Below, in pieces: positions 1 through 5,885 of a stretch of DNA of 6,746 nt. Numbering within the stretch: the first letter of the stretch is position 1; each line of letters opens with the position of its first letter. A program made the position numbers and the translations under genes. Source of the DNA: Bacillota bacterium (lineage in GTDB: Bacteria > Bacillota > Bacilli > Alicyclobacillales > SLC66); contig JAJZCJ010000176.1 of NCBI GenBank assembly GCA_021846145.1, positions 1 to 6,746 on the forward strand, written 5' to 3'. Below the pieces are notes generated by a model, which ran no database searches, was not told where the DNA came from, and saw nothing but the letters and a program-made list of their open reading frames with translations.

Positions 1-608
1 CCAAATGAATAAACTCGACCAAGTGCCATTGCAGCCGCTTCCATATAAAGTTGACCACTTTGCGTCAAGTACGCATCTTGATCAAAATACTTTGTATTAA
101 AAAGATTGGTGGTTCCCTCACAAGAAGAGGGAGTGAGAATAGGTGGATCAACTTGAGTAAACTCTTGATTATCTAAGAATGCTCGGATTGCTTTGATTAT
201 TTCTGCTCTTATTTTCAAAATGGCTCTTTGCCGAGGCGCACGAATCCACAGATGTCGATGATCCAATAAAAAATCAACACCATGTTCCTTAGGTGTAATG
301 GGATAATCATGAGAAGGACTAATCATTTCCACGTGCTTAATTAATAACTCCACACCTGATGGGGCTCGATCATCTCTTTTTACTTCTCCAATCAATCGAA
401 TCGAACTTTCCTGTGTCAAGTGATTAGCATTTTCAAACACTTCAGGTTCGACTTCATCTTTAACGAGAACTCCTTGCACAAATCCGCTTCCATCACGAAT
501 TTGTAGAAACTGTATTTTTCCAGAAGACCGTTTTTGATGCAGCCAGCCTTGTAGTTCAATTTCTTTTCCGATATATTCCTGCAAATGGCGAATTAATACC
601 AACGACAA
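1..608 (-). CDS. asnS: Asparaginyl-tRNA synthetase, N-terminal part (partial)
   Basis: Class IIb aminoacyl-tRNA synthetase that charges tRNA-Asn in the cytoplasm. About 202 residues are present; the rest, including most of the catalytic core, lies beyond the left edge. An N-terminal OB-fold anticodon-binding domain (about residues 1-100) contains GWLHQKRSSGKIQFLQIRDG. It is followed by the family linker YPITPKEHGVDFLLDHRHLW and by class II motif 1 with VDPPILTPSSCEGTTNLF. The segment TKYFDQDAYLTQSGQLYMEA is typical of bacterial AsnRS rather than AspRS. The chosen start is TTG at 608-606, placed 8 nt after a GGAGG site at about 617-621; no in-frame ATG sits nearby. The gene lies just downstream of a terminator, so it probably has its own promoter. 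Identity is very secure from sequence recall of the B. subtilis protein; the start is fairly secure. Confidence 0.96.
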   Translation of the reverse strand, partial: MSLVLIRHLQEYIGKEIELQGWLHQKRSSGKIQFLQIRDGSGFVQGVLVKDEVEPEVFENANHLTQESSIRLIGEVKRDDRAPSGVELLIKHVEMISPSHDYPITPKEHGVDFLLDHRHLWIRAPRQRAILKIRAEIIKAIRAFLDNQEFTQVDPPILTPSSCEGTTNLFNTKYFDQDAYLTQSGQLYMEAAAMALGRVYSF

Positions 609-639
609 CGTGTATCCCTCCAAGATGAATGACTTCCAT

Positions 640-673
640 ATCGTATTGTAAAAAAGAGAGACTTGCAATGCAA
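640..673 (-). promoter_or_regulatory. Candidate asnS promoter overlapping the upstream terminator
   Basis: Two overlapping sigma-A-like arrangements are visible, each with a 17-bp spacer. One has TTGCAT (673-668) and TACAAT (650-645). The other has TTGCAA (668-663) and TACGAT (645-640). The -10 elements match 5/6 and 4/6 of TATAAT, while the -35 elements are weaker (3/6 and 4/6). Both -35 boxes lie inside the terminator stem. Either would leave a leader of only about 30 nt before the TTG start, too short for a T-box. Confidence 0.35.
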
Positions 674-689
674 ATTTGGCATTGCAAGT
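650..689 (-). terminator. Intrinsic terminator after the FtsH-like gene
   Basis: A perfect 11-bp inverted repeat (661-671 with 679-689, arm ACTTGCAATGC) encloses a 7-nt loop. Read on the minus strand, the stem is followed by CTCTC and then six T residues (655-650). It lies 25 nt after the FtsH-like stop codon, so it closes that operon. The stem is only moderately GC-rich and the T tract starts a few bases late, so some read-through into asnS is possible. Confidence 0.8.
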
Positions 690-714
690 CCAAATCGATT
701 CAAACAGTAATTGA

Positions 715-2208
715 TTAAGAAATTTCTTGCTGACGAGTAAATTCACTGTCCGGATTGTAAAGCCATTTTCGAAATGATTCCCCATCAACTGTTTCACAAT
801 TGACAAGAGTTCTAGCAAAAGGTTCAATCATCTCTTTAAATGGTTCTAGCAAATTTTGCGTATGATCTTCCAGTTCAGATAAAATAAACCGAACTTCTTC
901 ATCCAAAATATTATCTTGTAAGTGATCTTCTGCTACAATGCCAATCCGACTTAAGCCACAAACGACTTCCATGCGCGCAATGCGACCTGCTTGCATAAAG
1001 TCATTTTGTGCCCCGGTGGAACGTGTATGAAAAATCAATTCCTCCGCTACTGCGCCGCCCAGCGCCACCATGATTTGTTGATCAAGCTGATCCTTAGTAT
1101 ACAGATAAGAATCAGCCTCTGGCACCTGTCTTACAAAGCCAAGTGCATTACCACGAGGTGCAATCGTAATATGTGACACTGAATGTTCACGTAGCATTTC
1201 CGATGCCACTGCATGGCCTAGTTCATGTACCGCCACCCGATACAGTTCATCATCCGTAGGTTTGCGACCAGTTTTTTCACCCATCAGCACCTTATCAATA
1301 GCTTCCCTAAAAAACTCATGAGTAATTTCCGTGGCATTTTGTCTAAGTGCAATAATCGCTGCTTCGTTAGTCAAGCTTTCCAATTGTGCACCTGAAAATC
1401 CGAATGTTTCTTTTGCAATCGCAACTAAGTCAACATTTGCTGACAAAGGTTTATTTTCACTTTGAATTTTAAGGATATGCAGACGACCATCCCGATCAGG
1501 CAATTCCACTCGAATCTGTCTATCAAAACGACCTGGTCGCAATAGTGCGCTATCTAATATATCCGGACGATTAGTCGCGGCTATAACTAAAATTAATGGA
1601 TTTTGTGTTGTTTGCATACCATCCATTTCAGTTAATAGTTGGTTTAATGTTTGATCGTATTCTTGATGACTGTGCCCTCCCCTTTTACCTCCCACTACAT
1701 CGATTTCATCGACAAAAATTATCGCATTGTCTTTTGCTTCTTTACGAGCTGCTTGTCTAGCTTTTCTAAAAAGCTCACGAACTCTCTGTGCACCTACGCC
1801 GACATACATCTCAACAAATTCACTTCCTGAAGCAGATACAAATGCAGAATCCGTGTATGTTGCTGCTGCCTTAGCCATCATTGTTTTACCTGTACCAGGC
1901 GGCCCTGTTAAAAGTATGCCTTTTAAAGGCCTAATGCCTAGGCTGCGGATTTTTTCACGATAACGTAAAAAGTCTAAAGCTTCCATCAATTCTCGCTTTG
2001 CAGATTCCTGCCCACCAATGTGTTCAAAATTAATAGCGTGTTTCACTGCAGTTTCTTTAGATCCAGTTTGAATTAATTGTCTCTTATCGACTAGTGTGTA
2101 CAAAATGAAGCCGAGTCCAACTAGGACTAAAAGAGGCAACACATTAAGTCCAAGAACTGCCAAAAATATAACAACTGCTATGGAAGCACCTAACAACCAC
2201 TCTTTCAT
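715..2208 (-). CDS. Short membrane-anchored FtsH-family AAA+ zinc metalloprotease
   Basis: ATP-dependent membrane protease, 497 residues against roughly 610-650 for housekeeping FtsH. Residues 5-39 are one hydrophobic stretch that can form a tight two-helix hairpin around LN (21-22), leaving both ends cytosolic. The usual extracytoplasmic domain of about 70 residues between the helices is missing. The AAA+ module shows Walker A GPPGTGKT (102-109), pore loop FVEMYVGVG (131-139), Walker B IIFVDEID (163-170), and a second region of homology with N213 and arginine fingers R224 and R227. The M41 peptidase has the zinc motif HELGH (328-332; most FtsH have HEAGH) and a likely third ligand D403 in TGAQNDF. 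Every catalytic element is therefore present and it should be active. The start ATG shares its A with the stop of the upstream gene (TAATG), with a GGGGGTG ribosome site about 8 nt upstream. It is probably a paralogue rather than the main FtsH; this last point is inference. Confidence 0.9.
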   Translation of the reverse strand: MKEWLLGASIAVVIFLAVLGLNVLPLLVLVGLGFILYTLVDKRQLIQTGSKETAVKHAINFEHIGGQESAKRELMEALDFLRYREKIRSLGIRPLKGILLTGPPGTGKTMMAKAAATYTDSAFVSASGSEFVEMYVGVGAQRVRELFRKARQAARKEAKDNAIIFVDEIDVVGGKRGGHSHQEYDQTLNQLLTEMDGMQTTQNPLILVIAATNRPDILDSALLRPGRFDRQIRVELPDRDGRLHILKIQSENKPLSANVDLVAIAKETFGFSGAQLESLTNEAAIIALRQNATEITHEFFREAIDKVLMGEKTGRKPTDDELYRVAVHELGHAVASEMLREHSVSHITIAPRGNALGFVRQVPEADSYLYTKDQLDQQIMVALGGAVAEELIFHTRSTGAQNDFMQAGRIARMEVVCGLSRIGIVAEDHLQDNILDEEVRFILSELEDHTQNLLEPFKEMIEPFARTLVNCETVDGESFRKWLYNPDSEFTRQQEIS

Positions 2209-2732
2209 TATGAAAACACCCCCGAACTTTTGATGGAATAGGGGACAACATCATAAAGGTAGGAATTGTGTTGAGTTAATTGTACAAAAATATATTGACT
2301 GTTCATCGATAATTTGCTTTGTATGTGGTGTAACTGGCAAGCTTTTTGAAAACTGTTAATCATACTGACGTAATTTCCATGGGCAATCCCTTGAAATAAA
2401 ATGGGCTGCATTTGCTCATAAGCAGTTTTTAAAGCCGCAGAACGTTTGTCAATAATTGAAATTGGCACTGGATTTCCTAAATTGTTCACAATTACGTTTT
2501 GGATTTGCGTGTAAGTGGTTTGTAGATTGCTAACCCCCTCCAATTTAACCGCGACGGTAGGGTTTTGAGCAACGGTCACCACCTGTGCACTGATGACAGC
2601 ATGTATTTGCTTAAGTTGAACCTGTAAGGGTTGAACCACTTCAAAGTTGCGATATATTTGATAACCACCAAACAGCAAGATAAAGGTTAATATTAACCCG
2701 CCAATGGTAGGAAGAAGGCGTATGCGCGACAT
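2208..2732 (-). CDS. Single-pass membrane protein of unknown function, coupled to the FtsH-like protease
   Basis: I do not recognise this 174-residue protein. It has a short basic N-terminus (R3, R5), one transmembrane helix at about 7-27, and then about 145 residues that should lie outside the membrane. That part looks mainly helical and is rich in Q, V, I and N, with possible amphipathic helices at about 30-56, 66-84 and 96-135. It ends in an aromatic stretch HNSYLYDVVPY. The general layout recalls LemA-like proteins, but no LemA signature is clear and I do not assign it. There is no lipobox and no catalytic motif. The ATG start has an AAGGGGGG ribosome site 9 nt upstream. Its TAA overlaps the protease ATG, so the two are very likely translationally coupled. 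A role as adaptor, regulator or substrate of that protease is an inference from this context only. Confidence 0.82.
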   Translation of the reverse strand: MSRIRLLPTIGGLILTFILLFGGYQIYRNFEVVQPLQVQLKQIHAVISAQVVTVAQNPTVAVKLEGVSNLQTTYTQIQNVIVNNLGNPVPISIIDKRSAALKTAYEQMQPILFQGIAHGNYVSMINSFQKACQLHHIQSKLSMNSQYIFVQLTQHNSYLYDVVPYSIKSSGVFS

Positions 2733-2767
2733 GTGAGTGTTCCCCCCTTCCTGTTCTTCTGATTAAA

Positions 2768-2796
2768 AGTATACCATTTCTGAAAAGAGGAGTCAG
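2768..2796 (-). promoter_or_regulatory. Extended -10 promoter for the membrane protein-protease operon
   Basis: On the minus strand, CTGACT (2796-2791, 4/6 to the -35 consensus) is separated by exactly 17 bp from TATACT (2773-2768, 5/6). A TG dinucleotide at 2776-2775 makes an extended -10 (TGGTATACT). Transcription would start near 2761, giving a leader of about 29 nt before the ATG at 2732. This suggests the pair can be expressed independently of the upstream surE-ypmA-ypmB genes. Confidence 0.6.
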
Positions 2797-2839
2797 TAAA
2801 AATAGTCAACCAATATGAAACAAGTTGCCCAAATAAAGC

Positions 2840-3394
2840 TTAGAAATTTCCGGTTACTTGCGAACTAACCGCCACCATGGGTGCTGTTGTAAAATCATAA
2901 ATTCTTCGCCCCGTATGAAGATCAAGATATACAAAAAGATATTGCCCGCTTGTTAATTTTGCAGTAATTTCCCAAACTTGTGGCGAAATTTGTGAACTAG
3001 TATTATTCATATTTGCTAAGCTTAACATTCCAGGCACTACACTGACAAACGATTGAATAGGAAATCCCGAATGACTAACAATAGCTTGCGCTTTGTTAGC
3101 TGATATTGTTGAATTTTTTAGTACACTGAATACTTGATTTCCAGATACAAAAACGTACATTTTCCGGCCGATCGAATCAATACCTTGTACGGAACGTTCT
3201 AATTGTCCTCCTGTAAATACATTTACCTGCTCCACACGGCTAATTGGTGTGTGATTTAATGCCATGATTGCAGCGCTTACGTTTGCATCATCTGGCGAAG
3301 ACAGAAGCGGGAAAAGCCAAACCAAGAACAACGTGACGGCGCACAGCAGAATGACAATAATGCTGGATGTGATTAAAAATAATCGTTTTTTCAT
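2840..3394 (-). CDS. ypmB: YpmB-like membrane protein (DUF5590/PepSY-like)
   Basis: A 184-residue protein with an N-terminal membrane anchor (about 5-30) after the basic start MKKR; the remainder should be extracytoplasmic. The region around 52-97 (RVEQVNVFTGGQ, GIDSIGRKMYVFV) resembles the DUF5590 part of B. subtilis YpmB, with its V-x-Q-V-x-x-F then G-x-D-x-x-G-x-x-x-Y-V pattern. The end, about 140-169 (WEITAKLTSGQY, YLDLHTGRRI), looks like a PepSY-type strand-turn. It is somewhat longer than B. subtilis YpmB (about 160 residues). The molecular function of the family is, to my knowledge, not established. The ATG overlaps the ypmA stop as TAATG and has AAGG 7 nt upstream inside ypmA, indicating coupled translation. 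Assignment rests on sequence pattern plus conserved position next to ypmA and near asnS. Confidence 0.8.
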   Translation of the reverse strand: MKKRLFLITSSIIVILLCAVTLFLVWLFPLLSSPDDANVSAAIMALNHTPISRVEQVNVFTGGQLERSVQGIDSIGRKMYVFVSGNQVFSVLKNSTISANKAQAIVSHSGFPIQSFVSVVPGMLSLANMNNTSSQISPQVWEITAKLTSGQYLFVYLDLHTGRRIYDFTTAPMVAVSSQVTGNF

Positions 3395-3564
3395 TAGTTA
3401 GCCTTATATAGCGTGATTGTATAATGGCCTTCCTCAATTGATTTGGATAGGCCAAAAATAATATCTTTATCTTTTAAATTGCGATTCATGAAATCAACGA
3501 GCAGATACAAGTCTTCTGTTGCTTTCAAATCGATGGTAGCCATCACTATGAGTCCGTTACTCAT
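3394..3564 (-). CDS. ypmA: YpmA-family small protein (DUF4264)
   Basis: A 56-residue ORF between surE and ypmB. The translation contains YLLVDFMNRNLKDKDIIFGL followed by S, K and a short tail ending ITLYKAN. This matches the conserved core of B. subtilis YpmA (VDFMNKNLKDK...FGLSK...ITIYRT) as I recall it, including the overall length. It is soluble, with no membrane segment, and the family function is unknown. The start ATG at 3564 is preceded by TAGGAG (3580-3575) at 10-nt spacing; a nearby upstream ATG is out of frame and stops after four codons. The gene begins 16 nt after the surE stop and its TAA shares its last A with the ypmB ATG, so surE, ypmA and ypmB form a tight operon. It is easily missed by length cut-offs. 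Confidence 0.88.
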   Translation of the reverse strand: MSNGLIVMATIDLKATEDLYLLVDFMNRNLKDKDIIFGLSKSIEEGHYTITLYKAN

Positions 3565-3580
3565 TGATCATTAACTCCTA

Positions 3581-4336
3581 TCATTTTTCAAAATTCCACG
3601 TTTTAAGTGTAGCAAGGTGTGATGGGTTTGTAAAATGAAACTGCACCGGTGTGATGCTGGCAAAACCGTTATTAACAGCAACAATATCTGTATCTGGTGC
3701 GTTCTCTGATTCAACAAGTTCCCCTGCTTGCCAATAATAGGCCCGACCTAATGGATCCAACCTTTTTTCGTAAATATTGTGATATGTGCGGACTCCGTTT
3801 TGTGTCACTTTGATTCCCTTAATCTGATCAAGCGAACCTGGAGGGATATTGACATTAAGATAAGTATGCTCAGGAATGCCTTGTTGTAATGCTGTTTTAA
3901 CAATGGTCGTTATTACCTGAACAGCAGCCGTAAATTCAAAAGGTGGTTTTACCAGCGAACAAGCAATCGCCGGTTTGCCTTGTAAGGCAGCTTCAGCCGC
4001 AGCCGCAGCCGTTCCAGAGTAAATAATATCTGACCCCAAATTGGCTCCACTATTAATGCCACTAATCACGATATCTGGTGCGTGTTCGCACAATACACCA
4101 AGGGCAATTTTGACACAGTCAGCAGGTGTGCCATTGACTTGATAAGCAGTAATGGCATCACCCCACTGTACCGAATTCACATGTAATGGTTTATGTAAGG
4201 TAATGGAGTGACTGGTAGCACTCTGTTGACGTTCCGGGGCAACAACAATTACTTCTGCAATTTTAGCTAAGTGCATAGCGATTGCATAAAGCCCAGATGC
4301 ATGAATACCATCATCATTTGTAATTAAAATACGCAC
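3581..4336 (-). CDS. surE: 5'/3'-nucleotidase SurE
   Basis: Metal-dependent phosphatase of nucleoside 5'- and 3'-monophosphates, cytoplasmic; in some bacteria also active on short polyphosphate and linked to stationary-phase survival. The 251-residue length is normal. The N-terminal LITNDDGIHASGL carries metal ligands D8 and D9; S39 (in PERQQSATSHS) and N95 (in SGINSGANLG) complete the site. GTPADCV (69-75) and IIYSGTAAAAAEA (104-116) are further family hallmarks. The start is GTG at 4336-4334, preceded by AGAAAGGG at 10-nt spacing; it gives the canonical N-terminus MRILITNDDG. It heads the surE-ypmA-ypmB cluster. The gap of 211 nt to mtaD holds an opposite-strand small ORF, so surE probably has its own promoter, but no convincing -35/-10 pair was found on the minus strand here. 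Confidence 0.97.
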   Translation of the reverse strand: MRILITNDDGIHASGLYAIAMHLAKIAEVIVVAPERQQSATSHSITLHKPLHVNSVQWGDAITAYQVNGTPADCVKIALGVLCEHAPDIVISGINSGANLGSDIIYSGTAAAAAEAALQGKPAIACSLVKPPFEFTAAVQVITTIVKTALQQGIPEHTYLNVNIPPGSLDQIKGIKVTQNGVRTYHNIYEKRLDPLGRAYYWQAGELVESENAPDTDIVAVNNGFASITPVQFHFTNPSHLATLKTWNFEK

Positions 4337-4353
4337 ACGTAGTTAACCCTTTC

Positions 4354-4381
4354 TTGACATTATTTTTGTCACATGTACAGC
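4354..4381 (+). promoter_or_regulatory. Possible promoter for the small plus-strand gene
   Basis: A perfect -35 hexamer TTGACA (4354-4359) lies 16 bp before TACAGC (4376-4381), which matches TATAAT at only 3 of 6 positions. The predicted start near 4388 would leave a short leader ending in the strong ribosome site at 4407-4418. The -35 box also overlaps the surE upstream region, so divergent transcription would compete here. The weak -10 keeps confidence low. Confidence 0.3.
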
Positions 4382-4406
4382 CGTTGATTCGGTCAAACTA
4401 ACCTCT

Positions 4407-4418
4407 AAGGGGGTGATC
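4407..4418 (+). promoter_or_regulatory. Near-perfect Shine-Dalgarno of the 44-residue ORF
   Basis: AAGGGGGTGATC differs at one base from AAGGAGGTGATC, the full complement of the 16S rRNA 3' end, and the differing G can still form a G-U pair. The last G of the core is 8 nt before the TTG at 4422. It is the longest anti-SD match seen in this window and is the main reason to accept the following short ORF as a gene. Confidence 0.65.
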
Positions 4419-4421
4419 TCG

Positions 4422-4556
4422 TTGAAAAATCAACTGCATAAAACAGAATTGGCGCTGAGAATTCCCGCATTTCCTAATTGGTTATTTGAAGAAACCAGCA
4501 CTTGGCATTTTCAGAATCCTATTCACTATTACCGAACGTCGTATCGATTATTTTAA
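4422..4556 (+). CDS. Putative 44-residue aromatic-rich small protein
   Basis: This is the only plus-strand gene I can support. It starts at TTG (4422-4424) after an almost ideal ribosome site and stops at TAA (4554-4556). The product begins MKNQLHKTELALRIPAFPNW and ends HYYRTSYRLF. It has no membrane segment but is unusually rich in aromatic residues (W20, W28, four F and three Y in 44 residues). Codon use looks like that of its neighbours. I do not recognise the family and assign no function. It is divergent from surE (85 nt between start codons) and overlaps the 3' end of mtaD by 9 bp in convergent orientation. The alternative is a chance ORF with a fortuitous purine-rich stretch; the strength and spacing of the ribosome site argue against that. 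Confidence 0.55.
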   Translation: MKNQLHKTELALRIPAFPNWLFEETSTWHFQNPIHYYRTSYRLF

Positions 4557-4561
4557 TCGAT
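4543..4561. repeat. Perfect palindrome spanning two convergent stop codons
   Basis: ATCGATTA (4543-4550) and its exact reverse complement (4554-4561) flank a 3-nt loop TTT. The stop of the minus-strand deaminase (4550-4548) and of the plus-strand small ORF (4554-4556) both lie within it. No T tract follows on either strand, so it is not a standard intrinsic terminator. It could act as a 3'-end stabilising hairpin or a weak bidirectional transcription barrier. Confidence 0.5.
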
Positions 4562-5867
4562 TGTACTGATCTCTTATTGGTTGAAATTTTGCACCAATTT
4601 TCAATGCACTTGCGAGAATTTTTTCTTTATCCAAGGTTAAATATTCACGATTTCTAAGCAATGGTTTCCCTGCCACATATACGTCGGTGACGTCTCCACC
4701 ATGAGAACTATATACCACATGCGATAGCAAACTGTGGCGAGGGTAATATCTTGATCCAGAAATGTCGATCAGCTGAAAATCGGCTGGCGCACCGGGATGA
4801 AGTGTACCTAACCCTGATTCAAGAAAAAGTGTCTTGGCTCCCTGTGCGGTTACTAAATGAAGCGCAGTCAAAGCATCAATATCTGTAGCCTGGAGGTTGA
4901 CCCCCTTATGGATTAAAGCCACCAGGCGCATTTCTTCAAACATATCCAATTTGTTGTTGCTTGAAGCTCCATCCGTGCCAATACCTACTTGAATATTATG
5001 TTTTAAAAATGGCACCAATGGTGCAACACCACTACCCAATTTCAAATTACTCCCTGGATTGTGAGCAATGTGAACATGCTGTTGTTGTAATAGGCTGATA
5101 TCCTCATCATTGACATGTACACAGTGAGCAGCAATCACAGGAAATGCGAACAACCCTTGATTTGCTAACCATTTAACAGGTGAAACGCCATATTGTTCAT
5201 ATGACTCCTCCACCTCACGTTTAGTTTCTGAAACGTGGATTTGCAATGGCACTTGTAGTGCTTCGGCAGCCATCATCACTTTACCAAGGAAATCTGCTGG
5301 ACACGTATAGGGTGCATGGGGAGCCAGCGTAGTATGAATCCGTCCTTCTCCTGCAAGGTGATATTCGCGTATGAAAGATTGACTTTCTGCTAGTGACTGC
5401 TCACCGCCATTTCCAAGCGCTACCATTCCTCGACCCAAAACGGCACGCATGCCTGCATCAACTACCGCATCAGCCACACGATTCATATGAAAATACATGT
5501 CTGTGAATGTGGTCGTACCAGTTTCCAGCATTTCCAACATGGCGAGCTGAGTGCCAATATAAATATCATCCGCTGTTAATAAATCCTCTGCTGGCCAAAT
5601 CAATTGGCTTAACCACGCTTGTAATGGCAAATCATCAGCAAATCCTCGTAATAAAGACATGGCGGCATGACCGTGTGTATTAATAAAGCCTGGCAACACC
5701 AATCGATTAGAACCGTCAATTATCTCATCAAAATGAATCTGATCTCCTAGATGATCCCCTTGATTAATGGATTCAATACGATCCCCGTTGGTAATCAGGT
5801 AACCATGAGATATATTTTTACCTGAGTCATCATCAATATACGAAATGGAATGTATTAGCCTGCGCAT
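4548..5867 (-). CDS. mtaD: 5-methylthioadenosine/S-adenosylhomocysteine deaminase
   Basis: Amidohydrolase-superfamily enzyme (439 residues, usual length) that hydrolytically deaminates MTA to methylthioinosine and SAH to S-inosylhomocysteine, with a divalent metal. Visible residues are the metal pair H65 and H67 in INTHGHAAMSLLRG, H184 in LAPHAPYTC, metal and proton-relay residues H211 and E214 in HVSET, H248 in AAHCVH, and D299 in GIGTDGASSNNKLDMFEEMR. GFADDLPLQAWL (75-86) and the SNNKLDMFEEMR stretch separate MTA/SAH deaminases from chlorohydrolases and guanine deaminases. The N- and C-terminal beta-sandwich segments (about 1-60 and 355-405, with LHPGAPADF) are intact. The ATG start has AGGAG at 9-10 nt. 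It lies 18 nt after the phosphorylase gene, so both are co-transcribed and act on one pathway. Substrate preference between MTA, SAH and adenosine cannot be read from sequence alone. Confidence 0.92.
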   Translation of the reverse strand: MRRLIHSISYIDDDSGKNISHGYLITNGDRIESINQGDHLGDQIHFDEIIDGSNRLVLPGFINTHGHAAMSLLRGFADDLPLQAWLSQLIWPAEDLLTADDIYIGTQLAMLEMLETGTTTFTDMYFHMNRVADAVVDAGMRAVLGRGMVALGNGGEQSLAESQSFIREYHLAGEGRIHTTLAPHAPYTCPADFLGKVMMAAEALQVPLQIHVSETKREVEESYEQYGVSPVKWLANQGLFAFPVIAAHCVHVNDEDISLLQQQHVHIAHNPGSNLKLGSGVAPLVPFLKHNIQVGIGTDGASSNNKLDMFEEMRLVALIHKGVNLQATDIDALTALHLVTAQGAKTLFLESGLGTLHPGAPADFQLIDISGSRYYPRHSLLSHVVYSSHGGDVTDVYVAGKPLLRNREYLTLDKEKILASALKIGAKFQPIRDQYNRLK

Positions 5868-5885
5868 GGTAATAATCTCCTATCT

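Noticed and set aside
609..714. T-box leader of asnS
   Set aside because: The interval is about 100 nt and is filled by the terminator and candidate promoter; no specifier stem or T-box sequence is visible.
991..1176. Open frame of 61 codons on the plus strand
   Set aside because: Antisense to the M41 peptidase domain, without ribosome site or motif.
1727..1963. Open frame of 78 codons on the plus strand
   Set aside because: Antisense to the Walker A/Walker B region of the FtsH-like gene; its composition reflects the conserved opposite strand.
2797..2830. Weak CAAC/GTTG dyad followed by a short T run after ypmB
   Set aside because: The stem is only about 4 bp and the T run is short; not enough for a terminator call.
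3984..4010. Short GCAGCC-type repeat in surE
   Set aside because: It encodes the Ala-rich segment GTAAAAAEAA, a normal conserved part of SurE, so it is coding bias and not a functional repeat.
4368..4396. TTGACC with a 17-bp spacer as a minus-strand surE promoter
   Set aside because: The matching -10 would be TGTGAC, only 3 of 6 positions, and no better hexamer occurs at 16 or 18 bp.
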